Shown here: positions 10,901 to 21,514 of the stretch, in pieces
How the letters are laid out: every line of letters begins with the position of its first letter
How positions within the stretch are numbered: the first letter of the stretch is position 1
Source of the DNA: Limonium bicolor
Lineage: Eukaryota > Streptophyta > Magnoliopsida > Caryophyllales > Plumbaginaceae
Direction of reading: 5' to 3'
NCBI GenBank assembly: GCA_023374045.1
Contig: CM041780.1
Coordinates: forward strand, 92,531,627 to 92,595,626
DNA: 64,000 nucleotides
The notes under the pieces: model-generated
What the model saw: the letters and a program-made list of their open reading frames with translations, nothing else
Database searches by the model: none
Told to the model about the DNA's origin: nothing
Made by a program: the position numbers and the translations under genes

Positions 10901-12543
10901 GTTGTTCGAGAATTGCTCGAGGAACATAAGTGGACATGGTAAAGTGGACTCCGGTGACAGGTATGGTTTTCTTGCAACCTGTGTCCTACCGGATTACACC
11001 GGCTTGTATGCCAATGTGTTTTTCTGTATGTTTGCCACGTTGTAAGATAAAACATGTAATGAGTTTACAGTAATTCATTTATGTGGCGTGTTCAACTCCG
11101 ATACCATTTAACCTCGGAAGTGTTAACCTTAGTTAACTGAGTCTAGGATCACATGAGAGTTCGTATTCGGAGTAAACGACCCATACCATGGGACGTTCTA
11201 ACCACGGCTATGCGTGTGTTAAATGTGTGATATGTGTGTGTGAATGTAGGGACCTCCCTTATATGTTTAACCCAGTTGTAATACTGTATGTGTTGTTATG
11301 TGATAGGCTCCATAGTGGGGTTCTAACTAATATCTAAACGTAAGTATGTACTAACAGTGGTGAGGAATCCGGTTTGGCCGGTCGCGCGTTGTTTGGGAGT
11401 GGGTATCCTTCTTAGCCTTACCCTTCTCTCTGTTATGGTTGTTTCCCTCACGGGTTATGATCTCCCATTAGCTTATTCCAAAGCTTAGCTATTCTGACTT
11501 ATGATCGGTTTAGGGGGAACATGTGTTTGTGTGATGTGTTCGGGCCACCAAACCCGAACCATCTTAACTTAAGTTACTCGTCCGACTATTAGGACGGTAA
11601 TGAGTGTTGTTGTTGTTGTATAACGAGCTTACCATGAGGGTGACACCATTCTCTAGGCTCACCAGTGAATTAACTATGTTTGGGTCGGTTCCTAAGAGGA
11701 CCGTTCCCGTTATGTTATGTGATGTTGTTGTAATGCAATTCCTATTGCGATGTTATCATGTGCACGTCGAAACGTGAAAAGTGTTGTTATGTTTTGTTAT
11801 GTGAGGAATGTTATATGTTGTAAGATATGGAGTGTGTGGATCATGGAAATGAATCCCAGTTGGTGATAAGAGGCGTTTAAGGGTAACCCGATTTAAGGGT
11901 AAGTGTCGTCTATTAAGGAAGTAGCTCCATTAGAGGAGGAACACTCTAGGGATAATGAATACCATGAGTGACTTATCAAGTAAGGATGTATTATCCGTTG
12001 TTGAGCCCATTGAGGTGAAATGTTATGTGTTGTGTGTTTACAGTTGCATGCATGATTTAAATATAATCAACCGCATGCTAAGACAACAATTAGTTGTGCG
12101 TGGCCCGGTAGCATGTGGGCTGCGGGATTACCATACCAGCAAAGGTGCTGAGCCCCTTGGGGGCCACCCTTTCTCTTCTTTTCTTATTTCAGGTTCAAGG
12201 AGCTGGAAGCCGTTCGAGAGTAGGACGGGGTAGTCGTGGTACATGGGTAATCATGTAAGTTATATATATACAGTAGGTGTAGTAAGACCGAAATTGTTAT
12301 CGGCATCAGTTTGTAAATACTCGGTACAGTTGGAAGGTATGTGTATGTTGTTGTTAATGGAAGGGATAATAATGTGTAGTCGCTCGGGAATCTAGTCCAT
12401 CAGACGGTACAATGTTTATGTAATAGCCTTGTTAGCCACGTGGGTGGTTAACGGCGTGTAACACCAACGAGTTAAGTAATGTGAAGTAGTATATTTCCGC
12501 TGCAGAATGTTGTTATGTGTTTGTTGTTGGATGGGGTGTTACA
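7913..12543 (+). mobile_element. Long gypsy-type LTR, probably solo
   Basis: It begins TGAAATACCCCAAACC directly after the viral RNase H and ends GGGGTGTTACA, with a TTTCCGCTG-type region about 50 bases before the end, as in Tekay/Del chromovirus LTRs. No gag-pol lies between the two ends. A CT-rich leader-like stretch at 8,700-9,200 and a word array at 10,310-10,640 sit inside. The flanks are TTTTT (left) and GTTTT (right), which is only a four-of-five match, so the target duplication is uncertain. The alternative is two truncated LTRs fused together. Confidence 0.55.
10310..10640 (+). repeat. Array of GGTCGGTC / GACCGACC palindromic words
   Basis: About five irregular units alternate words such as GACCGACCTTGCGACCG and CAAGGTCGGTC, so each unit is itself an imperfect inverted repeat capable of hairpin formation. 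The region is markedly more GC-rich than the LTR around it. The apparent open frames across it on both strands come from the repeat and are not genes. Confidence 0.8.
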
Positions 12544-14083
12544 GTTTTAATCGATGTGTAATTAAATAGTCACTATTAACTTAAGGGTTTAATTACAAAA
12601 CATAAACGTAACACGGTCTTGGGCTAACCTACTAAGCCCAAGTCTATGAACTCCAAAAGCCCACTTAAACAATTCAAAGAGAGTTTGAGCCACTCTCAGG
12701 AATAAATTCTAAACCGTTCCAAACTAACAAAATGGGCCTAACAAAGGATTTAGTTAACAAGTCAAGCTCAAATCCTTGTGAGAGAATAAGGGTAACCTGG
12801 AACTATTAATCAGTAAGAAAAGAAGGTTGTTTAGTTTATGAGTCCCTTAACTAATCGACACTTGGGACACCTTAATTATAGGTTACTTTTGGGGAATCAC
12901 TTATTCGAGTTATTTATTGTTCTTCACATACCAGGTACAATTTCTCGTACTCCGATACTTTTGCTGATTGTCTTATGAGATGTTTTTGAAAAACGCTAAC
13001 TGAGTTTAAGAGGAATTTCTAAAAGGACATGGTTGTGTGACTAACTCAGCTTGTGTGACTATTTGAGCCTTGAATGTGAAACTCACTTGGGTATTGGTTC
13101 CTTCTATTTGGTTGTTCCATTAGACATTGACTGCTTAGGGTTTACGCTTCTGCACTCTGTAGGACTGGGTGTTTTGGTATTGCTCTAGGTAGTTAGTGAT
13201 CTGGTGGGAATTTGGAAAAGGTCAATTTTGGTAAATTCTTCTTTTGACTCTGGATATCGTTTCATCCATGAGCTGGTTCTTGAGGTTTCAACGTGCGCGC
13301 GTCTTCAATGGTAACAGTGAGGGGCTGTATATCCCCTTTCCCAAAAGGGACGTGATAGACAGTGAGGGGCTGTATATCCCCTGTCCCAAAAGGGACGTTG
13401 TAGACAGTGAGGGGTTGTATATCCCCTGTCCTAAAAGGACGTACTTGGCGGTGGGGGCCATCTCTCCCAGTTGAATTATTCCACTCTTGAGTTTTTGGTT
13501 CTTGGATCTATCTTATCATTCCTCGTCCTTTGTGACTATCTGAGTCTTTCTACTCCTAACGGGAATTGGGTTTAACTAAGGCATTGGATGTTCACTAACA
13601 CATGGTGTGGTTTTGTTTCACTAACTTTACCTTTCTGTTATTCATTTTTTATTCTTAACTTGATATCTTGATTTGGTGATTTGTGAAATGCCTTGTTCCT
13701 CTGTGTGGTTTAGTGATTGTTTCCTGCAATTATTTATTTAAGAGTTGTATTATAAGTTTGTTTTTGGAGGATCGTACCAGTTCCATTCCAGGGAACTGAC
13801 CCACCCCCTCGAGGTGGGCTACTTGGTTTTATCTTGCAGGTACGAGTTATTTTACAGGTGGCCACGAAGAGAACGAGTGATTGGGAAGGGATTAGGTTTT
13901 GAGAGTTTATGTGCTCTATTACTGTTTTATTTCTGTTAAGTTTTCTCGAGGTTCAGGCCGTGACAATTGTAATCTTTAAGTTGTAATTGGTGAGGTTTGG
14001 TGTCGGGTGTTTGGAACCCGATGATCTGTACGCCTTTAGTATTTTATTTCCGCTATAAATATGTTAAATAGGGGCGTAACAAT
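12544..14083 (+). mobile_element. Second LTR-like segment
   Basis: The right end ATTTCCGCTATAAATATG...GGGGCGTAACA is a typical gypsy LTR 3' terminus, and the left boundary is near 12,537-12,544, where TGTTACAG could serve as a start (TGTTAC pairs with GTAACA). No gag-pol is present. A three-copy 45-bp tandem repeat lies at 13,314-13,444 and a palindromic CCACCCCCTCGAGGTGGG near 13,800. Target duplications were not found, so this is called LTR-like only. Confidence 0.5.
13314..13444 (+). repeat. Three-copy 45-bp tandem repeat with twin hairpins
   Basis: Units start at 13,314, 13,359 and 13,404, exactly 45 bases apart. Each contains two short inverted repeats, AGGGGCTGTATATCCCCT and TCCCAAAAGGGA. 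The third unit is slightly diverged. The period is a multiple of three, so the repeat is open in one frame (SEGLYIPCPKRDV per unit), but nothing around it suggests coding. Confidence 0.85.
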
Positions 14084-16429
14084 AGTTGATATGAGTAAGT
14101 TAATCGTTATACGGGAACGAATATGGGATTATTGACTAGTCTGAGATTGGTGTTATTAATGGGCCCAAAGAAGTTAAAATAACTATCTTACCTTTCCTTC
14201 CTCTTTCTAAATTGATTTAGGCACATATATATATATATATATCCCTCTCCTTATCTATCCCTAAATTATTTAAATACTATATATACCAATGTTACCACGA
14301 TCTCCTCACTTCTCTTAAATTAATTACTTAATATTTATTTATTTATTTCTAAACAATTATCTCTCCATAGAAGATGATTCCATCCATCCTTATCCTTCCA
14401 CAACGGCTAAATTATTTTCTTTCTCACCTTATTTAAAGTTAGTAAATTATTCCTCTATCTTTCTTATCAGTTAATTGGTAGGAATCTAGTCTCCCTTTCA
14501 AATTATTTACAACATTGAATATTTATTTTCCCATCTAAAACTAATTACATTATTATTTGATTAATATTATCCCTCTCTTTTCACAATTAATCTCTATTTA
14601 TAACACGATCTCCACCATCATTTCCTTCATTCTTATCGCGATGCTCTTACGCTCCTTCTCCCCAGACTCACAAACTCTCGTTCTTTTTCCTGCTCTTCCC
14701 AACTCCCTTCCCTGGTTCCGAATTAGAGTAGAAGGGTAAGGTCTAATACCTGGTAAGGTTTTGGGATAATTTTGGTTGTGAATTAATGGTTTCTAATTAG
14801 TGGTTCTTATAATTCTATACCCTGAATTCGTTGACGGGTGCTATTAGTAATCCTGGCGAACCGTCCTCATCGGTGTTGTGAGCAATCAGGTAAACATATG
14901 TGCTCATAATTGTTTTCACGTGTGATTTACAAATTGTTAAAGGATTATTTAAAACCCTAATTTGGAATTTTGAATTTGGGAATTTATTCCCCCATGTACT
15001 CCAGATTCAAAGGTTTTGCAAATTGGAATTGATTACTATTTTGGGAGACTTTCACTGGATTGATTACTTTATGGTACCGTTTGGTGCTCCGTGTAAATTG
15101 TTGGTACCTTTGGTACTCCGTGTAATTAATTGTACTTTGTACCCATGTTTATATATTTTTGCGCTACGAACAGTGAAACACATTAAGCTCTATGATATAA
15201 TCCCTTAGGTTAGAAGTACCATCTGGGGGGTGTGCACACTTAAGGACTTAGGATGAGGTGGTATTATTATTGTTGCGGCCCAAATTTGGGTGTCCGTCCG
15301 CGTATACTTGTGATTGAAATCTTGGTGAAAGCTCCCCCGATTTATTTTGATGAATGGTGATTATTGGAAATGGTTCTGGTTTGGAAATGATGTTGTTTGT
15401 GTAATTGGTTTGATTATCCAAAAAGAGTTTCAAAATGTATTTTACGCAATGAGGCAGAGTTTACTCAGTTTCAATGATTTGTGCGATCCCTTCGTGTTTT
15501 CTATATTGTTTTCTGATCGCAAGTAATGATTGCTGAAGTTTGGGGTTGGGAAATGCGCTATCATCTAGCATTAGGAGTATTGATGAATGTTTGAGTTACA
15601 ATGTTTGAGTTGTTACATTCGAGCTACAATATTTGGTTTACAACATTCGAGTTACAGTATTTTTGGGATGCAGTGTTTAAACATTTGTTTTGATTGAATT
15701 GTTAGAGATTTAGCCTGAGCACTCAAAGGATTGAGTGTGGCGGTAGCACTCTGGATTCAAAGTATTTTCCGCTGTGTTTTATGGTAACATTTACTACATT
15801 TGCTTATAAGGTATTCATACTCTATTGATCTTAAATTTCGTAGTCATTTTATACTTTTTCTACCTCTATTTGCATTCTAAATTTTGCAACTTTGGACCTG
15901 TCCCAACGTCCGTCCGGACATCCATGTTCGGACAGGCCCTGAGAGCATTTTTATTTTCGGAAACTGAGTGTGTCCAAACATCTGTCCGAACTTACAGCAT
16001 GTGAGGACGGGTCTGAACTGTAAGTCTCGACATTGGTCCGAGCTTACAAGTTCGGACCAATGTTTGGACCACGTATTTGGACTTTATCGGAACTCGTGTC
16101 CGAACTTACACGTTCAGATGCTTGTGTTTTAAACTCTCGACTTGTGTCCGAACATCAATGTCCGAACACAAGTTCGGACGTTCTCACCTTCTGTTTTCAA
16201 ACTCTCGACTTGTGTCCGAACATCATTGTCCGGACACAAGTTCGGACACTCAGGATTTCTCAACATATTTTCTTTCAACTTGTGTCCGAACGTCAACGTC
16301 CGGACACAAGTCTGGACAAAGCATATTTTGCAGATTTAAGACTCGTTTGAAGTCCGTTTTCGAATCAGTTTGTGGTGTTAGATCCGTATCGACGCGTTCT
16401 TTCGTTTAAGAAAAATCCAGGGTGTTACA
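14084..16429 (+). repeat. 5' LTR of chromovirus (5'-truncated)
   Basis: It is collinear with 21,556-23,853 over its whole length, starting at ATAGTTGATATGAGTAAG and ending CCAGGGTGTTACA. It lacks the first ~40 bases seen in the 3' copy. A (TA)n run at 14,226-14,243 is longer than in the 3' copy. The TCCGAAC word array lies at 15,895-16,325. Confidence 0.9.
15895..16325 (+). repeat. Array of GTCCGAAC / GTTCGGAC inverted words
   Basis: At least nine pairs of words such as GTCCGAACATC...GTCCGGACACAAGTTCGGAC occur at irregular 50-70-base spacing, each pair being an imperfect palindrome around a short centre. The array lies in the last 550 bases of the LTR, upstream of the LTR end, and is repeated in the 3' LTR at 23,315-23,755. 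Open frames across it (about 16,033-16,409) are repeat artefacts. Confidence 0.85.
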
Positions 16430-16432
16430 AGG

Positions 16433-16444
16433 TGGTATCAGAGC
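16433..16444 (+). promoter_or_regulatory. Retrotransposon primer-binding site (Met-tRNA)
   Basis: TGGTATCAGAGC starts three bases after the LTR end at 16,429. It is complementary to the 3' end of initiator Met tRNA and is the usual primer site of plant chromoviruses. Confidence 0.9.
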
Positions 16445-16847
16445 TTGGTTTTTGAAATAAGATAAGAATTGGATTAAAAGGAATTAAAATTTGGGGTAAA
16501 CTGTCTTGGGGAATTGTAGTTGTTTGATACATATATGTTGATTACATTATGTTTGGAAGTGTTGAATTATGTACTCTGGGCATGAATTGCTGCCTTGAAA
16601 TGAGTTGTTGATACACTGAATGATATTGCGTGCATATAGACTTACTATTATATGCGTTATAGGAAGGTATGTTATTAGTTCTTAATATGGGATAGTAAAT
16701 CAATTATTGCAGTATGAGAGTTGAGTATTACTTACATAACTCAGTGACTCGTAATCAGGAGTTCACTTTAGAGCTCTAAGGGGTGTAGGACTGGCAGACA
16801 GACTCCACTTCACGTACAATACGAGGAGCAGAAGTCGTCGAGCTACA

Positions 16848-17800
16848 ATGGCAGGAAACAACCCTATGAGGCAACTTCAAGAGCTTGCTTTGAACCAGGG
16901 GCAAATTGTCCAGAGGCAGGCCAAGAGGGAAAATGTGTCTGAGGACTACACCAAGAGAATTTCTCATTTGAAGCCTACTTCATTTGCTGGGGGAAGAGGG
17001 TCTAGTGTTGTTGGAGGATTAGAACAGAGAATTTGATAAGATCTTCGAGGCAATCAACTGTCCAGCTAACAGACGGGTCAATGGGGCCGTCTACAACTTC
17101 AAGGGGGAGGTCGATATCTGGTGGTCTGCCAATAAGGATGCGCTGCTGGCTGGACCTGATTTTGGCTGGGACACCCTAAAGGATGTGATGAGGAGGCGCT
17201 TCTATCCAGAGCACGTCCGAATGCAGAAGTACCTAGAGTTCTCCGAGCTCAAGCAGTTGACCCTGAGTGTGAAGGAGTACCACTCCAAATTTTTAGAGCT
17301 GGCGAGGTTTGCCCTAACGATGGTCCCGGATGAGGCTTCAAAGGTGAAAAGGTTCATGGGCGGGTTTAACTAGAGCCTGCAGGAAGCTCTGAGTGTCCTG
17401 ATCATCTCGACCCTTCAGGATGCATATGGAAAGGTTGCTAACCTATACCGGGAGCAGCAGAAGAGGAGAGAAGTCCAGGCGGGCAACAAGAGGAAACTAA
17501 AGGGAGGAGAGGACTCCTGGGGTCAAGAGGACCAGTCTCAAAGGCCGAACCAGGAGAAGAGGTGGAAGCCTAACTGAGATGGGAAGAGGTTTGGTGGGAA
17601 CCAGAGAGGTGACCTGAAGTGGGGCGACCAGCCCCAGAATCAGCCCCATAAAAGAGAGCCGAGACGAGAGAGGCACTTCTACTACACGAAGTGTAATAAA
17701 AGATCACCCTGCGAAGGATTGTGAAGGGAACTTGATTTCCTACTTTAGATGTGGCAAGCGGGTTCACCGGGTATTTGAATGTTTCCAGAGCCCTTAGGGA
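16848..17800 (+). pseudogene. Chromovirus gag
   Basis: The likely start is the ATG at 16,848 (MAGNNPMRQLQEL). The frame breaks near 17,030 and resumes as a capsid-like domain with a Trp-Trp pair (VDIWWSANK, ~17,115) and RRRFYPEHVRMQKYLEFSEL (~17,190-17,250), as in the Retrotrans_gag family. A stop interrupts at about 17,371. Two zinc knuckles follow at 17,690-17,785 (one HPAKDC-type, one CGK-type with Arg for Gly), in yet another frame. Gag would form the virus-like particle. At least three frame breaks make it non-functional. Confidence 0.8.
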
Positions 17801-18017
17801 GGTAACCAGCAGCGAGGCAACGGTGGTGACCGTCCCTACCGACAGCCTAATCAGCAGAGTAGAGGCCAGAACCCGCGTAGGGACGCTCCCCAGCATGGCA
17901 ATAGTGATGAAGGAAATAGGGGCAACAGAGGCCAGGGAAATGGCCGAGGCAATAACTAGCGACTCCAGGAAGTATGAGGCCGGGCTGAAGTTGAGGCTGA
18001 AGCAGACGTCTTAGTAC

Positions 18018-18170
18018 GTACCTTTACTGTTCACGGTACTCCTGCTCGTATTTTATTTGACACGGGGGCTTCATATTCTTTTGTTTCTGATAAATTTGTT
18101 GGGAAATTGGGGTTAATAGCTAGAAAACTCCATCTATAGTTGTATTTATACCTACGGGGAGGGTGATCAC
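18018..18170 (+). pseudogene. Chromovirus aspartic protease
   Basis: The catalytic motif F-D-T-G-A-S occurs at 18,056-18,073 (D-T-G-A at 18,059-18,070), in a context reading ARILFDTGASYSFVSDKF. This is a retropepsin of the gypsy type, which would cut gag-pol. A stop follows shortly after (about 18,137), so only the catalytic loop remains in an open frame. Confidence 0.8.
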
Positions 18171-18479
18171 TTGGAACATGATAAAGACGTAGGTATAGAC
18201 ATCAAGTGGGAAAATTTTGTAATAGACCTACTCCAGTTTGCCCTCCAACTTCGATATCATCTTTGGGATGGATTGGTTGAGCAAGTACAAAGGGAGGATC
18301 GATTGTGGCGAACAAAAGATTGTGCTAAGAGGGCCATCGGGACAGAGGATCTCTTACAAGAATGTGGAGGAAAAGCCTAGAGTGATGATCATCTCGGTGA
18401 TGTGTATTTTGGCCCAAGTGAAGAAGGGGCAGCAGACATACCTTTACTATGTCCAAGACTTAAGCAGAGAGGCAGATAA

Positions 18480-19450
18480 GAGGGAAGAGATTCGAGTGGT
18501 GAACGAATTCCCAGACATGTTCCCGGATGAGATCCCTGACATGCCGCCAAACAGGGAGGTAGAGTTCAACATCGACTTGGTGCCTGGGTCCACACCCATT
18601 CGAAAGCCTCGTACCGTATGGCGCCATTAGAGTTGAAAGAGTCAAAGGCCCAGTTGGAGGAACTCTTGGACAAGGGATACATTCTCCCGAGCGTATCACC
18701 GTGGGGAGCTCCTATCCTGTTCGTGAAAAAGAAGGATGAGAGCATGAGGTTGTGTATAGATTATCGGGAGCTAAACCAGATCACTGTGAAGAACAGATAT
18801 CCACGGCCGAAGATCAATGGTTTCTTTGACCAGCTTCAGGGTGCAGGGATTTTCTTGAAGATTGACTTGAGGCCGGGCTACCATCAGCTCAGGGTTGCAG
18901 AGAAAGACATTCCGAAGACAGCCTTCAAAACCATATATGGGCACTTCAAGTTCCTAGTTATGCCCTTTGGATTGACGAATGCTCCAGCTGTCTTTATGGA
19001 CCTCATGAACTGGATCTTTAATCCCTATCTAGACCGGTTTGTGGTAGTGTTCATAGATGACATCTTGATTTATTCCAAGGTTGATGGGGATCATGAGAAG
19101 CATTTGAGACTGGTGATGCAGACCCTGAGAGAGCAGCAGTATATTCAAAGTTATCCAAGTGCGACTTTTGGCTAGACTGAGGGGTGGCATTTTTAGGCCA
19201 CATCATTACCAAGAAGGCATATCGGTGGACCCCGTCGAAGATTCAGCAGTGAAGGAATGGCCAAGACTGAGAAATTTGACGGAGGTCCATAGTTTCTTGG
19301 GCTTGGCAGGATACTACAGGAGGTTTGTAAAAGACTTCTCGAAGATAGCGAGGCCGCTTACTAACCTTATGAAGAAGGTGGTGAAGTCCAGTGGAGTGAT
19401 GACTGCGAGAAGGCGTTCCAGACATTGAAGGATGACCACAACCCCGGTGC
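18480..19450 (+). pseudogene. Chromovirus reverse transcriptase
   Basis: The N-terminal [20 protein letters not shown] segment (18,505-18,565) is followed, after a frame change at about 18,620, by a 185-codon open frame holding [43 protein letters not shown] and the catalytic F-I-D-D at 19,050-19,061 (Tyr replaced by Phe, which is common in gypsy elements). The thumb and connection region [20 protein letters not shown] follows in another frame at 19,295-19,360. RT copies genomic RNA. The core is well preserved but cut off from gag and RNase H. Confidence 0.88.
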
Positions 19451-19800
19451 TAACCTTACCTTCAGGGACTGAAGGATTCGAGGTGTTCAACGATGCATCC
19501 AAGTATGGATTGGGATGTGTTTAATGCAGAAGAACAGGAAAGTAATAGCTTATGCATCGAGACAGCTGATGGAGTACGAGACTCGTTACCGACGCACGAC
19601 CTGGAATTCACTGTAGTGGTGTTTGCGCTTAAAATCTGGAATCACTACCTCTATGGTGTCTCGTGCAAGAATTATACAGACCACAAAAGCCTCAAGTACA
19701 TCTTTACAAAGAAGGAACTAAATATGAGGCAGAGGAGGTGGTTAGAGCTCATCAAGGACTACGACCTGGAGATTTATACCACGAGGGAAATCTAATTTGG
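19451..19800 (+). pseudogene. Chromovirus RNase H
   Basis: DASKYGLG near 19,490-19,515 carries the first catalytic Asp. The Glu-bearing helix corresponds to [15 protein letters not shown] at 19,599-19,640, and [11 protein letters not shown] at 19,675-19,706 carries the last Asp. These are the D-E-D residues of the gypsy RNase H that removes the RNA template. A frame break separates the first motif from the other two. Confidence 0.8.
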
Positions 19801-20115
19801 TGGCCGATGCCCTGAGCAAGAAGAGGAGTCATTCAGTGAACTCGATGTGGGTTCTCCTAGATGAGCTAGTTCATGACTTCCAGAAGCTGAACTTGGAATG
19901 ATGGAGTTAGGCGGTGTGGATCGGGAGGTGAGGTTGTTCCATATAAGTGTCTCTTCCGATATTTACGGGGATATCCTCAAAGGACATCCCTAGAGATATA
20001 AGTTGGAAAGGATTCAATAAAAGATGAAAGATGGTAAGGCAGATGGCTTCGAGATTCACAGCGATGGCAGTCTCAGATTCAGGGGCAGTGTGGTGTTCCT
20101 CAGGGGTGTGCGGAT

Positions 20116-21010
20116 GTGAAGGAAAAATTGATGAGGGAGGCTCACAACACACCCTATTCAGTTCATCTAGGTAGCGGTAAGGTGTATAAAGACCTAAAGA
20201 AACAGTTTTGGTCGCCAAAGATGAAGAGAGAGGTGGCAGAGTTCGTGTCGAAGTTCCTAACTTTTCAGAAGGTAAAATTGAGCACGAGGAGAATGGGAGG
20301 ACTGTTGCAACCTTTGGAGGTACCCAATTGGAAATGGGACTCGATCTCCATGGATTTCATGGTTGGATTACCACCAGCGAAGGGAGGAGTCAACCAGATT
20401 TGGGTGATTGTCGACGGGCTTACCAAGTCTACTAGGTTCATACCTATGAAGAGCACTTGGTCTATGAGTCAGTTGGTAGATGCATACATCAAGAATGTAG
20501 TGAGATATGGTGTACCCGAGACTATCATATCTGACAGGGATTCGAGATTTTTGGTCACTTCTGCAGCAGTTTCAGAAGGCTATGGGTACCAAATTGAAAT
20601 CGAGTATAGCGTTCCACCCAGCTACTGATGGACAGACAGAGAGGACCATCCAGACCTTGGAAGATATGCTTCGTGCGTGCATAATGGACTTCCAGGGTTC
20701 ATGGGCAGACATGTTGCATTTAGTGGAGTTCTCCTATAATAGTAGCTACCATGCTAGTATTAAGAGGGCTCCCTATGAAGCCTTGTACAGGAGAAAGTGT
20801 AGGACCCCACTATGCTGGAGCGATATCAGCGAAACCGTTGTTTTGGGACCTCATTTAATAGAGGAGATTGTGGAGCAGGTTTGAGTCATTCAAAGCCAAA
20901 TGAAAGCAACTCAGGATAGGCAGAAGTCCTATGCCGATCTAAAGCGCGGGGCCAGTAGAGTTCGAAGTGGGAGATAAAGTCTTCCTTAAGGTATATCGGG
21001 AGAGGGGGGT
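20116..21010 (+). pseudogene. Chromovirus integrase
   Basis: The N-terminal zinc region keeps its histidines (HNTPYSVHLG) but reads FVSKFLTFQKVK where Cys-x2-Cys is expected, so both zinc-binding cysteines appear replaced by Phe. The catalytic core has SISMDFMVGLP (first Asp, ~20,345), IISDRDSRF (second Asp, ~20,525) and, in the next frame, DGQTERTIQTLED (Glu, ~20,630). Integrase joins the cDNA to host DNA. The frame change at about 20,570 and the cysteine losses make it inactive. Confidence 0.85.
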
Positions 21011-21134
21011 AACCAGATTCAGGAAGAAGGAGAAAGTTAAGTCCTAAGGTTTGGGGACCCTATGAGGATCTGGAAAGGATTGGGAAGGTAGCTACAGACT
21101 GGCACTCCCTTGCGAACTGGAGAGAGTACACAAT

Positions 21135-21380
21135 GTGTTCCATATGTCTCAATTGAAGCGATATATCCCTGATCTCCGCATGTTCTTACAGCCGGAGGGG
21201 TTGGAGTTGGAGCAGAATCTGTCTTACAAGGAGTACCCTATCAAAGTCCTAGATACCAAGACCAGGGAGACCCAATCGAAGTCCACTTGTATGGTCAAAG
21301 TTTTATGTCTAATCATGGGACAAAGAGGCAACATGGGAGGTTGAGGAGGAAATAGAAGAAGAAGTACCCACAACTCTTTG
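21135..21380 (+). pseudogene. Integrase C-terminus with chromodomain
   Basis: The segment starts MFHMSQLKRYIPD, the usual integrase tail, and continues as a chromodomain: VLDTKTRETQSK leads to MVKVL and then, after a one-base frame change near 21,300, to a SNHGTKEATWEVEEEI-like end with the aromatic Trp. Chromodomains at the integrase C-terminus define chromoviruses and steer integration to marked chromatin. It ends close to the polypurine tract. Confidence 0.8.
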
Positions 21381-21514
21381 ACCATGTAACCATTTAAAGA
21401 GTTGAATCAATATGTGAATTGATATAAATTTCAGTATGGGCTTTCTCGAAGTCAGAAATTGATACATTATGGTTAGGTTTTAGCTTCAAGGGCGAAGCTT
21501 TGTTTTAAGGGGGA

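Noticed and set aside
12537..14083. Complete element with TGTTAC...GTAACA ends
   Set aside because: The six-base inverse match is suggestive, but flanking bases do not form a target duplication and the left end overlaps the previous LTR's own GTGTTACA end, so only an LTR-like segment is called.
16033..16409. Three overlapping frames in the chromovirus LTR
   Set aside because: They are caused by the TCCGAAC array, and the same frames reappear in the 3' LTR with mutations that ignore codons.
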